Numbered from the stretch's first letter, positions 8,745-18,696 are shown. The stretch: DNA of 64,000 nt from Rhodanobacter glycinis (GCF_006438785.1 NZ_RCZB01000004.1:358918-422917), one strand, 5' to 3'. Numbers and translations are program-made. The notes: generated by a model from the letters alone, not told the origin.

Positions 8745-10468
8745 GGCTGCGGGCGATAGCGTCCGTCGCTGGTCGGGTAGACCCGGGTGGGCTGGGCCGG
8801 CTCCGGCGGCGTGTGGCCGGCGTGCAGGTCGGCCAGCGAAACGGCCGGCCAGACCACCAGCCACGAGGAGCGAAACGGCTGCACCAGCAGCGCATAACGC
8901 ATGTCGTTGGCGTCCAGCTTTTCCGGGTGCGTCACGATCACCCCATCGGGGTGGCTGCGGGCATAGTCCTGCAGGGCCTGCTCACCGGACAGCTCGTCGA
9001 TCGGGTGAGTCAGCCGGCCCTCGAAATGGAACTGGCCTTCGTAATTGCCCAGGTAGGCGATCGGGCGATTGGCCTGTTCGACGGCGCCGAGCAGGTGGGC
9101 GGTCGGGCGCAGGTCCCAGCGTGTCCACAGGGTCAGCGTGAACAGTGTATTGAGGGCGAGGGCGCCGACCAGTCCGGCCACCGCCAGGCGGCGCAGCTCG
9201 CCACGGCCACGCAACAGCAACAAGCCGCCCAGCAGCAGGAACACCACGCTGAAATAACGGCTGTACGGTGCGGCGGCATCCGGCCATTCGCCATGCAGAT
9301 GATTGCCGGCGACCAGCAGCGGCAACGCGAACAGCACCATGGCAAACGCGATGCCGCCCACGCCCAGCGGCCAGGTACCGAGCCAGCCGTTGCCGGCCAG
9401 CGCGGGTCGGCGCTCGCGCAGCACGGCGATGGCGCCGGCCATCAGCAGCGCGATGCCGCCCATTTCCGGCAGCGGGTAATACAGCTGCTTGCCGCTGATC
9501 AGCGAAAACACGATGAAGCCCGGCACCAGCCAGCACAGAGCAAAGCGCAGGCCCGGCTCCAGCGGGCGCCGCAAACCGGCCACGGCTACCCATACACGCG
9601 GCCAGCCGCTGAACGGAAACAGCAGCAACGGCAACCACTGCAGATAGAACCAGATCGGCTCGGCATGGTTCTGCAGATCCTTGCCTTGGGACAGCTTGTC
9701 GAGCACGCGACCGGCAGTCTGGGTGAAGAACAGCCGTTGCCGGTACGCCTCGCCGCCGGAGAAGCCGGCGGGCAATGCCCAGGCCAGCAGCATCGCGCCA
9801 CCGAGCAGCAGCGACAGCACGCCGCGACCGTACCAGCGCGCACGATGCTGGCGTGCCCAGTCACTCCACAGCGGGCCGAGCAGCCACGGAAAGATCACGT
9901 GCAACAGCATCACCGGCCCCTTGGTCAACAGGCCCAGGCCGATGCACAGCCCGAACAGCAGCCAGCGCGGTTCGGCCCGTTGCGTCTTCGGGGTCAGGCA
10001 CAGCAGGGCGGCCAGCGTCCACAGGGCCAGCAACACGTCGTACATGATCTGCAGGCCGAACAGGAACGCATAGCCGAAGGCCAGCAGCATCCACGGCGCC
10101 GCCTTGGCCATCCACGGCCGGCTCGGAAACAGCCGCCGCGCCAACATCGACACCAGCACCAGCTGGGTGCCACCGATCAACACCTCGAGCACGCGCGGCC
10201 AGATGTCGTTGACGCCGAATGCGAACCAGCCGGCCTGGATCAGCCAGAACAGCAGTGGTGCCTTCTCACTGTACGGCTGGCCGTTGATGTGCGGCACCAG
10301 CCAGTGGCCCTGGTTCCACATTTCCCACGCTACCGCCAGGGTACGTGTGGAATACAGCGGCATCGGCCCGTGCGAAAAGATCGCCAGCAACGCCACCACC
10401 GTCCACAGTGGCAGCCACGGCCACACGGCGCGCAGTTGTTCGGTACGGCTATAGGGGCTCGATGACAC
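8741..10468 (-). CDS. ArnT-like membrane glycosyltransferase (PMT/GT83 type)
   Basis: 575 residues with about 12 predicted transmembrane helices. The first periplasmic loop carries the PMT/ArnT-type acidic motif area and GQPYSEKAPLLFWL. LLTKGPVMLL and GKQLYYPLPEMGG are further ArnT/PMT hallmarks. Enzymes of this fold use undecaprenyl-phosphate sugars to modify lipid A, LPS core or proteins in the periplasm; the donor and acceptor are not predictable. Second ArnT-like gene of the region at 16866-18587. Coupled to the downstream TPR gene. Confidence 0.85.
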   Translation of the reverse strand: MSSSPYSRTEQLRAVWPWLPLWTVVALLAIFSHGPMPLYSTRTLAVAWEMWNQGHWLVPHINGQPYSEKAPLLFWLIQAGWFAFGVNDIWPRVLEVLIGGTQLVLVSMLARRLFPSRPWMAKAAPWMLLAFGYAFLFGLQIMYDVLLALWTLAALLCLTPKTQRAEPRWLLFGLCIGLGLLTKGPVMLLHVIFPWLLGPLWSDWARQHRARWYGRGVLSLLLGGAMLLAWALPAGFSGGEAYRQRLFFTQTAGRVLDKLSQGKDLQNHAEPIWFYLQWLPLLLFPFSGWPRVWVAVAGLRRPLEPGLRFALCWLVPGFIVFSLISGKQLYYPLPEMGGIALLMAGAIAVLRERRPALAGNGWLGTWPLGVGGIAFAMVLFALPLLVAGNHLHGEWPDAAAPYSRYFSVVFLLLGGLLLLRGRGELRRLAVAGLVGALALNTLFTLTLWTRWDLRPTAHLLGAVEQANRPIAYLGNYEGQFHFEGRLTHPIDELSGEQALQDYARSHPDGVIVTHPEKLDANDMRYALLVQPFRSSWLVVWPAVSLADLHAGHTPPEPAQPTRVYPTSDGRYRPQP

Positions 10469-10552
10469 GGGCGGACTCTTGGCGGATAGACGAGTGATTC
10501 TAGCCTGCCCAATGTGCGCGCAAGGCGACTGGGTGAATGATCCGCCGCATGC

Positions 10553-11584
10553 TCAGGCCGGGCCCCAGTAACCGATGCGGCGGCGGATCTTCAGCTTGCG
10601 CCACAGGTTCAGTGGTTTGCGGCGCCGATTGCGGGCGCCGGCAGCGATGAAGGTGTCGATCGCATCGAGCACACGTTCGCTGGAACGGCCGTCGCGATAG
10701 GGATGGATGGCCTCGGCGTAGTCGCGGATCGCCTGGAGCAGCTCCGGCGGGCGTGCCAGTGCGCGTTCGATCGCCGGCTCGAACTGCGCCGGGTCATCGA
10801 TATCGATCAGCTGCGGTCCCGGTCGGCGGTTCTTGAACGTCACCACGGGCTTGCCGGTGAGCAGGAACTCATTCAATGCGGACGACGTGTCCGAACACAT
10901 CAGGTCGACCTGCGGGAACAGTTCGAGGATGTTGTCGTTCTCGGCGAACGTGAGGTGTTCGTTCTGCAGCGCCTTGAACTTTGCGATCGTGTCCGGATGC
11001 ATCTTCGGATGGAACGTCACGATCCAGCGCCAGCGGCCGTCGCGCGAGAGGCGCTTCACCTCGTCGTACAGCGTCTCCGCGGCGCTCCACGAGGGCGAGA
11101 AGGTGGAGTGATAGAGGATCACCGGTGGCCGGTGCACCGGCGGCAACGGGCCGATGATTTCCTTCATGAAGGGATCGAGCTTGGGAAAGCCGGTCTCGAT
11201 CACGGCGAAGTGGCCGACGCGGTCCGCGATTTCCCTGAACTTGGTGGTGTCGCGTGGCCCGGTCGTGCAGTACAGATCGAAGAAACCGCGGACGTAGATG
11301 TGCCGCGGCTTGCCGGCATCGAAGCCGTGGAAGGTTTCCACCTTCACGCCGGGGAAGAAATGCGGCACCGCGTTGCTGGAGGTGATGACCGCGATCGGCT
11401 TCCAGGCGCGTACCTCGGCCACGCTGAGCAGGCGCTCGCCTTCGACCAGGTCCTCGGCGCCGGGGCCGTCGAAAAACCACGCCGCCTCGTCGCCACGGGC
11501 ACGGATCGCTTCCTGCAGCGGGCGCAGGATGGCCAGCGCATAACGTTCGGAGCCGTACAGGAGGTAGTGCTTTTTGCTGTTCAT
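10553..11584 (-). CDS. CDP-glycerol glycerophosphotransferase family protein
   Basis: 343 residues from the ATG at 11584, which overlaps the stop of the upstream GT2 gene (TGATG). The core YHSTFSPSWSAAETLYDEV, TFHPKMHP, DLMCSDTSSALNEFL and FKNRRPGPQLIDI matches the CDP-glycerol:poly(glycerophosphate) glycerophosphotransferase (TagB/TagF-like, GT-B) fold. In Gram-positive bacteria such enzymes build teichoic acid; in this Gram-negative LPS context a phosphoglycerol or related substitution of the core is inferred. The basic C-terminus (RRRKPLNLWRKLKIRRRIGYW) may contact the membrane. Confidence 0.8.
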   Translation of the reverse strand: MNSKKHYLLYGSERYALAILRPLQEAIRARGDEAAWFFDGPGAEDLVEGERLLSVAEVRAWKPIAVITSSNAVPHFFPGVKVETFHGFDAGKPRHIYVRGFFDLYCTTGPRDTTKFREIADRVGHFAVIETGFPKLDPFMKEIIGPLPPVHRPPVILYHSTFSPSWSAAETLYDEVKRLSRDGRWRWIVTFHPKMHPDTIAKFKALQNEHLTFAENDNILELFPQVDLMCSDTSSALNEFLLTGKPVVTFKNRRPGPQLIDIDDPAQFEPAIERALARPPELLQAIRDYAEAIHPYRDGRSSERVLDAIDTFIAAGARNRRRKPLNLWRKLKIRRRIGYWGPA

Positions 11585-12399
11585 CAGCGATCGATGCCGT
11601 GGTGGCTCAGGATGTGTGCCGCGCGCGCTACCGATTCCGGATTCTTGACCATTTCGTAATAGCGCATGCGCTTGTAGATCGCGTAGCTGGCGGCGGTATG
11701 CGCAATCATGAAACCGCGCCAGCCGTCCATGAACGCCAGCCGGAACAGGTAATCCTTGAGGAAGGCCAGCGCGAACACGAATGGCGCCTGCCACATCCGC
11801 ACCGGCTTGCCCTTGTCCAGCCAGTCGCGGCATTTCAGCTCGGCATAGCGCAATACCTTCAACTGCTTGTGCGCCAGCGTGGGATTGTTGGTGTGGTTGA
11901 ACGGCGCGCCCAGCGTCGGCGCGGTGCCGTCGAAGTGCAGCGATTCGTGCACCCGTGCATCGCTCCACCTCGCGCGGCCGCGGTGATACAGCCGAGCCAT
12001 CTGCTCGCCGACGGCGGGGCGATACCAGCGCATCGGCGCGCCCATGTAGATCGTGCTGCGGCGCAAGTAGGCAGCCGGCGTGTTGCTGGCCATCAAGGCC
12101 GGCAACCGTTGCTGCAATTCCGTGGCGAGCTCCGGGGTGAGATATTCGTCCGCATCCAGCACCAGGATCCAGTCATGGCTGCACTGGGTGGTGGCGAAGT
12201 TGCGCTGCGGGCCGAAGCCGAGCCATGTTTGCCGCATCACCCGGGCGCCATGCGCCTGCGCGATTGCCACGGTGTCGTCATCGCTGCCGCTGTCGATCAC
12301 CAGCTTCTCGGCCGCGAATGGCACGCTGTCGAGGCAGCGCGCGATGTTGTCGGCCTCGTTGTGGGTGATGACGGCGAGGGTCAGCGGGAGCGTGGGCAT
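11584..12399 (-). CDS. GT2 glycosyltransferase, KdtX/WaaE-like
   Basis: 271 residues. The GT-A fold begins LAVITHNEADNIARCLDSV, with VIDSGSDDDTVAIA and the metal-binding DADEY. The remainder (QRNFATTQCSHDWILVLDADEYL, HESLHF) follows the LPS core glucosyltransferase WaaE/KdtX pattern. The C-terminal FLKDYLFRLAFMDGWRGF is an amphipathic membrane-associated region common in this group. The expected role is addition of a core sugar to LPS on the cytoplasmic face. Translationally coupled to the CDP-glycerol transferase gene. Confidence 0.88.
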   Translation of the reverse strand: MPTLPLTLAVITHNEADNIARCLDSVPFAAEKLVIDSGSDDDTVAIAQAHGARVMRQTWLGFGPQRNFATTQCSHDWILVLDADEYLTPELATELQQRLPALMASNTPAAYLRRSTIYMGAPMRWYRPAVGEQMARLYHRGRARWSDARVHESLHFDGTAPTLGAPFNHTNNPTLAHKQLKVLRYAELKCRDWLDKGKPVRMWQAPFVFALAFLKDYLFRLAFMDGWRGFMIAHTAASYAIYKRMRYYEMVKNPESVARAAHILSHHGIDR

Positions 12400-12563
12400 G
12401 CGCGGATTCTAGCCGAAGCCTCCCCACGTCCGCGGTCGCGCGTAGCCAAGGTCGCCGTGGTTTCGCCGCGTGGGTATGATGCATGCAGGGCTCTCGCCAG
12501 CGGAGCTTCAACATCTTGATGGCAAATACTGCTGGCATCCGGCAAAGGTCGGGGGAGTTGATC

Positions 12564-13577
12564 GTGCGCACAGGCAACGACATTGGCAGCGAGGCTGTCC
12601 TCGAACGGCCGCCGCCGACAACCGTGTGTCGCACCACGGTCGGCGAAAAACGTGCGGCCAAAGCCCACACCACTGCCTTCGCGGTCGTCATCACCAGCTA
12701 CAACTATCGAGATTTCGTGGTCGAGGCGGTGGAGAGCGCGCTGGCGCAGAGTCGTCGGCCGGCCCAGGTCATCGTGGTCGACGACGGTTCCACTGACGGC
12801 TCGGATCGCTTGCTGCATGAGCGTTACGGCGGGGACGAGCGGATTACTCTGATCACCGGCGTCAATGGCGGTCAGCTCAGCGCGTTCCAGCGAGGGGTGA
12901 ACGCGGCTGATGCGGAGGTGATCTGCTTCCTTGATTCCGACGACCGCTGGGAGCCGGAGTACCTGGCGCAACTTGGCGCGCTGTATGACGCGCGGGCGGA
13001 TGTCGACTTCGTGTTTTCCGACCTGCAGTTGTTCGATCAGCAGGATCGGGTGATGCGTTTTCATCACAATGCGGTCGATCTCGGCTACACCGCGATCAGC
13101 ACCTACGTGCTGACCCAATGGTATGGCGCACCTACTTCCGCGTTGTCGATGCGTGCGGCGTGGGCGCAACAGGCGCTGGACCTGCCCGAATCGTTCCAGC
13201 GTATCTGGCGGCTGTCAGCCGACAATTGCCTGGTTTTCGGCTGCAGCGTGCTCGGTGCGCACAAATACTATCTGCCGACCGGCTGCGTCGGCTATCGCAT
13301 CCATGGCAAGAACGGCTGGTGGTCAAACCAGTCGGCGAAGATCGAATACACCAACAAGATGATGTCCAGCGCGTTGATCCGACATTACGCCCAACGGATC
13401 GGACTGGGACCGGAGTGCATCGAATTCAGCAAATTGGAATTTATGACCAAACCGCGTCCGCCGTGGAGGGAAACCAAGCGTTACGTGCGACTGGTGATGA
13501 TGCGGAAAGTGTCGCCATGGCGGAACTGGGAGCGCGCGCTGACCGTTTTCCGCCGCGGCTGGAAACTGCGTGGATGA
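12564..13577 (+). CDS. GT2 glycosyltransferase
   Basis: 337 residues from the GTG at 12564, chosen because GGGGGAG lies 6 nt upstream; ATGs at 12483 and 12519 lack a good Shine-Dalgarno. GT-A motifs: FAVVITSYNYRDFVVEAVES, VIVVDDGSTDGS and the FLDSDDRW metal site. The second half (YGAPTSALSMRAAW, GYRIHGKNGWW) fits surface-polysaccharide glycosyltransferases. Its stop overlaps the ATG of the next GT2 gene (ATGA), so the two form a coupled pair divergent from the KdtX-like operon. Confidence 0.85.
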   Translation: MRTGNDIGSEAVLERPPPTTVCRTTVGEKRAAKAHTTAFAVVITSYNYRDFVVEAVESALAQSRRPAQVIVVDDGSTDGSDRLLHERYGGDERITLITGVNGGQLSAFQRGVNAADAEVICFLDSDDRWEPEYLAQLGALYDARADVDFVFSDLQLFDQQDRVMRFHHNAVDLGYTAISTYVLTQWYGAPTSALSMRAAWAQQALDLPESFQRIWRLSADNCLVFGCSVLGAHKYYLPTGCVGYRIHGKNGWWSNQSAKIEYTNKMMSSALIRHYAQRIGLGPECIEFSKLEFMTKPRPPWRETKRYVRLVMMRKVSPWRNWERALTVFRRGWKLRG

Positions 13578-14461
13578 GTTCCGGCGTGCCTGACCCGGCA
13601 TTGGCGATACGCATCAGCGTTGCCGTGATCACCTACAACTGGCCCGAGGCGCTGGAGCGCGTGCTCGCGGCGCTGGCGGCGCAGAGCGAGCTGCCGCACG
13701 AGGTGATCGTCACTGACGATGGCTCCGGTGCGGCCACACGCGAGCTGCTTGAGCGTATCGCGCCCGACTATCCGGTGCGTCTGGTGCATCTATGGCAGCC
13801 GGACGATGGTGCGCGCATGAGCCGGGCGCGCAATCGCGCGATCGCCGCCGCGCAAGGCGATTACGTCATCCTGCTCGATGGCGACATGGTGGCCGAACGG
13901 CATTTCATCGCCGACCATCGCGCCTTTGCGCGCCGCGGCTGTTTCGTGCAGGGTTCACGCGTGCTGACCGATGCCAGGCTGACCCGTCACATGCTGGAAC
14001 AGGCGGCGTTCGTGCCGGGTTTTTTCAGCCGCGGCATCGAGCGCCGCCGGCATACGCTGCGCATGCCGTTGCTGGCGAATCTCTACGCCAGGCCGCACGT
14101 CCGCCGCCGTGGCATCAAGAGTTGCAACATGGCGTTCTGGCGCGACGACCTGCTACGCGTCAATGGTTTCAATGAGGCGATGACCGGCTGGGGCCGCGAG
14201 GATACCGAGCTGGCGGCGCGGGCGTTTCATGCGGGCCTGCTGCGGCGCGACCTGCGCTTCAGCGCGCTGGCGACGCATCTCTACCATCGCACCCGCAAGC
14301 ACGTCGTCGACAATCCGAACGACCGGATCGTCGAGGATACGCGGGCACGCCAGTTGATCCGCTGCGAGCTTGGCCTCGACCAGCATCTGCCCGAATTCGC
14401 GGCAGCCCCGGCCGATTTGCGCTTCGCCGCGCCCGAACCGCGCCCGCCTTACAGCAACTGA
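13574..14461 (+). CDS. GT2 glycosyltransferase with galactosyltransferase-like C-terminus
   Basis: 295 residues. The start at 13574 overlaps the preceding stop. N-terminal GT-A motifs: ISVAVITYNWPEALERVLAA, VIVTDDGSG and LLDGDM. The C-terminal part has GWGREDTELAARAFHAGLL, the catalytic-base region typical of Glyco_transf_7C/chondroitin-polymerase-like enzymes. The last 13 nt overlap the convergent GT4 gene. The role is presumed to be LPS core or exopolysaccharide assembly; donor sugar unknown. Confidence 0.86.
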   Translation: MSSGVPDPALAIRISVAVITYNWPEALERVLAALAAQSELPHEVIVTDDGSGAATRELLERIAPDYPVRLVHLWQPDDGARMSRARNRAIAAAQGDYVILLDGDMVAERHFIADHRAFARRGCFVQGSRVLTDARLTRHMLEQAAFVPGFFSRGIERRRHTLRMPLLANLYARPHVRRRGIKSCNMAFWRDDLLRVNGFNEAMTGWGREDTELAARAFHAGLLRRDLRFSALATHLYHRTRKHVVDNPNDRIVEDTRARQLIRCELGLDQHLPEFAAAPADLRFAAPEPRPPYSN

Positions 14462-15450
14462 CGCAATGCTGCGTCCAGCCGGCTGGCGAAGGCCGCTTCG
14501 TTGGATACAAACCATGCCCGCGCCTGTTCGCCCAGCAAGGTGCGTTCGTTTTCGGGCATCGTCATCAGGCGCTCGATGGTCGCTTCGAGCGCGGCATCGT
14601 CGAAACGATACCGGGTAGCCAGATTGAACGGGCCGGTCTCGCTGGCCTTGACCAGCATGCCGCGCGTCGGGCTGACCAGCTCATTCATCGGTGGCGCATC
14701 GCAGGTGACCACGACGGCCTTGCAGCTCATTCCCTCGGCCAGGTAATGGCCCCAGCCTTCGGTTTCGGACAGGCACAAATGGAACACATGCGAATTCTGC
14801 AGCCGCCGGATTTCGCGGATATCGTTCAGATAGCCCACCCGGTGCTCGATATTGCCGGGGATCGGTTCGGCCAGGGAAGTTGCGGTACGGGGCGACTGCA
14901 GCACCACCAGCTTCGGCCACTCCGGATGGCGCCGCCACAGCGCAAGCAGCCGCTGCGTTCCCTTCATCTTGCTGGCGCCGGCCAGGTGCAGGAAGGCCGG
15001 CTGGCGCGGGATGTCCTGATCGAGACAATCGGTGCCGCGAAAACCGATATACAGTGCGCGGCAACCGTGTGCCCTGAACACTTCGCCGGCGTACTGCGTC
15101 TTGCACAGGATCGCGTCGAAGCGCTTCAGGTATTGCTGGCTGCGCGGTGACAGCCACTCCGGATTGGGCACCAGCAAGTTCAGCCGGGCCAGCCCGAACC
15201 AGGCGGGACGCACGTGTTCCAGCGCGATGTTCGCGTCGTACAGCGTGGCCCGGCGATTGCCGCGCCGCAGCCGCAGCCACCACATGCGCAATCGCAACAG
15301 GTGGCCTTTCCAGCGGCCATCCTGCCGATGTGGACCGAGCCGGGTCACATGCACCTCGTGGCCAAGCACGACCAGCGCATTGGACAGCAGCCGGATGTCA
15401 TGGGTGAGTCCGCGTTGGTTGTCCCACGCGAGGAGGTTGATACGAGCCAT
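14449..15450 (-). CDS. GT4-type (GT-B) glycosyltransferase
   Basis: 333 residues. The pattern is GT-B: N-terminal INLLAWDNQRGLTHDIRLLS, middle FLHLAGASKMKGTQRLLALW and a C-terminal nucleotide-sugar site HLCLSETEGWGHYLAEGMSC with the conserved E-x7-E arrangement. It lies 12 nt after the O-antigen ligase gene on the same strand, so the two are probably co-transcribed. Tail-to-tail overlap of 13 nt with the GT2 gene. Confidence 0.85.
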   Translation of the reverse strand: MARINLLAWDNQRGLTHDIRLLSNALVVLGHEVHVTRLGPHRQDGRWKGHLLRLRMWWLRLRRGNRRATLYDANIALEHVRPAWFGLARLNLLVPNPEWLSPRSQQYLKRFDAILCKTQYAGEVFRAHGCRALYIGFRGTDCLDQDIPRQPAFLHLAGASKMKGTQRLLALWRRHPEWPKLVVLQSPRTATSLAEPIPGNIEHRVGYLNDIREIRRLQNSHVFHLCLSETEGWGHYLAEGMSCKAVVVTCDAPPMNELVSPTRGMLVKASETGPFNLATRYRFDDAALEATIERLMTMPENERTLLGEQARAWFVSNEAAFASRLDAALRQLL

Positions 15451-15462
15451 GGCAGATCGACG

Positions 15463-16731
15463 TCAGCGAGTTGAGGCGTTGTGCAGCTGACGACCGATAC
15501 TTACGGCCAGGCCCAGCACGAGAAAGAGATAGAGCGATTGTGGCATGGCTCGATAAAACACATTGTCGCTGAACGCGCATAGACCGTACATGCTGATCAC
15601 CATCAAACCGGCGATCGCGGCCGTCGCCACCGGTTCGCTGGCGTGGTTGAGGTGACGTGCGAAAAAGTACGTCGGCGCAGCGAAGAACAGCAGCAGCACG
15701 AACAGGGCCGGCAGCCCACCGGCGGCCAATGATTCGAGGTATTCGCTGTGCGGATGCACGTAGCTGGCGATCGCCGGACTGGCGTGGCCGGCGGCGACCT
15801 GGGCGCGCGCATAGACGCCGAACTGATCCAGACCGATGCCGGCCAGCGGATGCTCGACAAAGGCATTCCATGCCGTGTGCCACATTTCCAGCCGCTCACG
15901 CACGGCGCCGGTTGCGTCATTCGGGCCGTAGGTGGCGATCTCGTGGGATACATCGGTCAGTCGATCGACCATTTCCCGGTGCAAGGTGGTGGTGATCGCC
16001 AGCATGCCGACGACGGTGATGGCGAACAGCAAAAGCATGCGGCGCCACTGACGGGAGCGCACGGCGTACCACAGCATCAGGCCCAGATAGACCGGGGCGA
16101 ATGCCAGCAGCGGCCCGCGGCTCTGGGTCAGCACCGCACCATACAAGCCGATCACCACCGCCGCAACGTGCAACCATCGGTCGCTGCGGGCGGTGTCCGC
16201 GCGCAGCGCCTGCAGCATCGACAGCAACACCAGCACCAGTAGATACATCGCGAATTCGACCGCGGCCCAGTCGCCGCCATTGAGCCCGTAGGGACGATCG
16301 ACACCCTGCACGTAGCGCTGGAACAGACTGGTTGCGCCAAGCACGATCGTGGTCAGGCTGAACCCGGTCGCGATGGCGCGCTGCTTCAGCGGCAGGCTGG
16401 ATACCGCGGCGATCGCCAGAAACAGCAGGGTCTGCACGGGCAGGTCGAGCGTGGAAACATCGAGCCGGTGACCCAGGAAGTTGCCGAGGTCGTACACCAA
16501 CCGCAACACGCATGCCGCCGCCACCGACCAGGCCAGGCGATAGCTGAGCCTGGATTCCGCCCGGGTGACCAGTATCACGATGCCAATCACGAACAGCACC
16601 GCCATCGGCGCAGCCTTGAGCCGGGAGGACACCGCAAAACACAGCGGCATGATCGCCAGCAGCAGCGAAACAACCCAGACTTGCCATGAAACCGGATGTG
16701 CGCGCACGTCATGTACCTGTCGAGCTGGCAT
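15463..16731 (-). CDS. O-antigen ligase / polymerase (WaaL/Wzy_C family)
   Basis: 422 residues with about 11 hydrophobic segments and a periplasmic loop of about 70 residues containing LEMWHTAWNAFVEHPLAGIGLDQF and YVHPHSEYLESLAAGGLPA, the H-x-H-S/N-x-Y/F signature of Wzy_C O-antigen ligases. TQSRGPLLAFAPV is another family motif. It would join a polysaccharide to the lipid A core in the periplasm. First gene of a two-gene unit with the GT4 gene. Confidence 0.9.
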   Translation of the reverse strand: MPARQVHDVRAHPVSWQVWVVSLLLAIMPLCFAVSSRLKAAPMAVLFVIGIVILVTRAESRLSYRLAWSVAAACVLRLVYDLGNFLGHRLDVSTLDLPVQTLLFLAIAAVSSLPLKQRAIATGFSLTTIVLGATSLFQRYVQGVDRPYGLNGGDWAAVEFAMYLLVLVLLSMLQALRADTARSDRWLHVAAVVIGLYGAVLTQSRGPLLAFAPVYLGLMLWYAVRSRQWRRMLLLFAITVVGMLAITTTLHREMVDRLTDVSHEIATYGPNDATGAVRERLEMWHTAWNAFVEHPLAGIGLDQFGVYARAQVAAGHASPAIASYVHPHSEYLESLAAGGLPALFVLLLFFAAPTYFFARHLNHASEPVATAAIAGLMVISMYGLCAFSDNVFYRAMPQSLYLFLVLGLAVSIGRQLHNASTR

Positions 16732-16865
16732 GGAATCCCTTCTTGAATGCTACCGGGCCATCATGGTCGACATGGCTTGCGTGCGGCGCAATTGTAACGT
16801 GGACGTTCATTTCGTTCGCATATTGGCGGTGTGAATATAAGCCTTCCGCGTTCGCCGCAACTGGA

Positions 16866-18587
16866 CTATAAGGCGTCGTCGGCCGTTTCGTCCGCGTTGC
16901 CGTCGGGGACACACCCGGGCACCACGGCATCGGCCTTGAACATCCACCACTCCCGGCGATTGGCGTGACCGACATAGGTCGCGTGATGTCGATCCACGCA
17001 GCGGCCCATCGCTTCGTCGAGGCTGAAGATCCAGCGCTGCGCCGGGGCCTGCTGCTGCCACGCGACGGCATCGGCATATTGCTGCGGCCATGGCTTGAGG
17101 AAGCCGAACTCGGCGACCGGTCCCTGCGCCATCAGCAGGTTCTGCTCCTTCCAGGCAAGCAGGCCGATCGTCGCGTCCGGCCCGGCGACGGCGCGTGCCT
17201 GCAGCATCACGTCGCGCGCCGAGCGATCGCCGTTGAGCATCGGATAGCCCCACAGGCCATACAGACCCCACAGCACGCTGGCGAATAGCAGCCAGCCGAG
17301 CGGTGCGCGACGTACCCGGGTCAACGCGATGACGATGAGGCCGGCCACGCCGATGCTCAGCAGTATCCACCAGATCTGCGGGTCCAGGCTTTGCTCGATG
17401 CGGATGGCCCAGGCCGGATGCCGATGCAGCGCCAGCGCGGCAGTGACGGTCAGCGTGCCAGCCAGCAGCAAGGTCAACGCAAACACCGCGATGCGTACGC
17501 CGCGCCGACGCAGCAGACCGGGCAGCAGCGGCGCCAGTGCCAGCGCGGCCATCGGCAGTGCCGGCAGGATGTAGACGTCGCGCTTGCCCGGGCTGAACGA
17601 GAAGAACAGCAACACCAGCACGATCCAGCCCAGCGGCAGCAGGAACCGCGCGTCATGTCTTTTCAGGCGGCGCCACCATGCCGGCAGGACCCATGGCAAC
17701 AGCAGCGACAAAGGCAGCCAGTCGACCACGATGATGCCGAGGAAGTAGAACGGCGAGTGGATGTGTCCGGTCGGTGTGGCATAGCGGTGCACGGTCTGCC
17801 CGAACAGGATGTTCTGCACGTATTCGGCGTGCTGCGGGTCACCGTCGGCATGGGCGACCAGCAGCATCGGCAGCAGCCAGCCCAGGATCGGCACGAAGAA
17901 CAGCGCCAGTCCGCCGGCCCAGCGCCAGCCGCCGCTGGGCAGCGCCAGCTGGCGCCAGTGGCCACGGCGCGCCACGAAGTAAGGCACCAGCATCAGCAGC
18001 GCCAGCACGCCGACGCCCTTGGTCGCCACGCCGACGCCGGCAAAGAAGCAACCCGCGGCGAACCAGCGCCACGACGGGCCCTGCAGCAGATGGCGCAGCA
18101 GGCCGTAGTTGGCCAGCGTGATCCAGCCCAGCAGCAACGGATCGATCTGCGCGTTGCGCATTTGGTAGGTGAAATGGATGGTCAGCAGCAGAGTGGCCGC
18201 GGCCAGCAGCGCGCTGCGGTGGTTCCACAACCGGCGCGCCAGGTCGTAGACCAGTGCCAGTGCGGTCAGCGCCGCGGCCAGCGAGGGCAGCAGGAACGCC
18301 ACTCGCCAGCTGCCAGTGACCAGGTAAGCCAGCGCCTGCAGCCACATGAACACCGGCGGTTTGTCCGGGTACAACTCGTGGCCGCGATGCGGGAACAACC
18401 ACTGGCCGTGTTCGACCATCCATCGCGCGACCAGGGCGAAGCGCGGTTCATCGGACGGCCACGGATCGCGCAGGCCGATGCCGAGCCCGAGCAGCAGCAA
18501 GGCAAACACGCCAAACAGGAGCAGTTCCGCGCGGGCGCTGCGCAGCCACAACGGGCGCGCGTGGGAAAGTGGTGCGCAGGGCTTCAC
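16866..18587 (-). CDS. ArnT-like membrane glycosyltransferase (second copy)
   Basis: 573 residues from a GTG at 18587, the last plausible start before the first membrane helix (GGAAG about 10 nt upstream); the open frame extends further upstream only in low-quality sequence. The first loop has GLRDPWPSDEPRFALVARWM, the D-E motif of ArnT/PMT enzymes, then YPDKPPVFMWLQALAYL and VATKGVGVLALL. About 12 membrane helices, plus a C-terminal periplasmic domain. It presumably uses a polyprenyl-phosphate sugar for periplasmic modification of LPS or a protein. It follows rsmB on the same strand after 109 nt. Confidence 0.83.
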   Translation of the reverse strand: MKPCAPLSHARPLWLRSARAELLLFGVFALLLLGLGIGLRDPWPSDEPRFALVARWMVEHGQWLFPHRGHELYPDKPPVFMWLQALAYLVTGSWRVAFLLPSLAAALTALALVYDLARRLWNHRSALLAAATLLLTIHFTYQMRNAQIDPLLLGWITLANYGLLRHLLQGPSWRWFAAGCFFAGVGVATKGVGVLALLMLVPYFVARRGHWRQLALPSGGWRWAGGLALFFVPILGWLLPMLLVAHADGDPQHAEYVQNILFGQTVHRYATPTGHIHSPFYFLGIIVVDWLPLSLLLPWVLPAWWRRLKRHDARFLLPLGWIVLVLLFFSFSPGKRDVYILPALPMAALALAPLLPGLLRRRGVRIAVFALTLLLAGTLTVTAALALHRHPAWAIRIEQSLDPQIWWILLSIGVAGLIVIALTRVRRAPLGWLLFASVLWGLYGLWGYPMLNGDRSARDVMLQARAVAGPDATIGLLAWKEQNLLMAQGPVAEFGFLKPWPQQYADAVAWQQQAPAQRWIFSLDEAMGRCVDRHHATYVGHANRREWWMFKADAVVPGCVPDGNADETADDAL

Positions 18588-18696
18588 GGTCAGGGGACTT
18601 CCGTCAGCGGTGGTCGATGAGGTCAAGCATAGCCCGACGGGTGAGCGTGGTCCGCGCGTCGGCGCCGCGAACCGGGTGCCGCGTGCGATGGACAGA

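Noticed and set aside
8342..10465. 707-codon plus-strand frame opposite the ArnT-like gene
   Set aside because: Gln/Arg/His-rich shadow of a membrane protein read in reverse.
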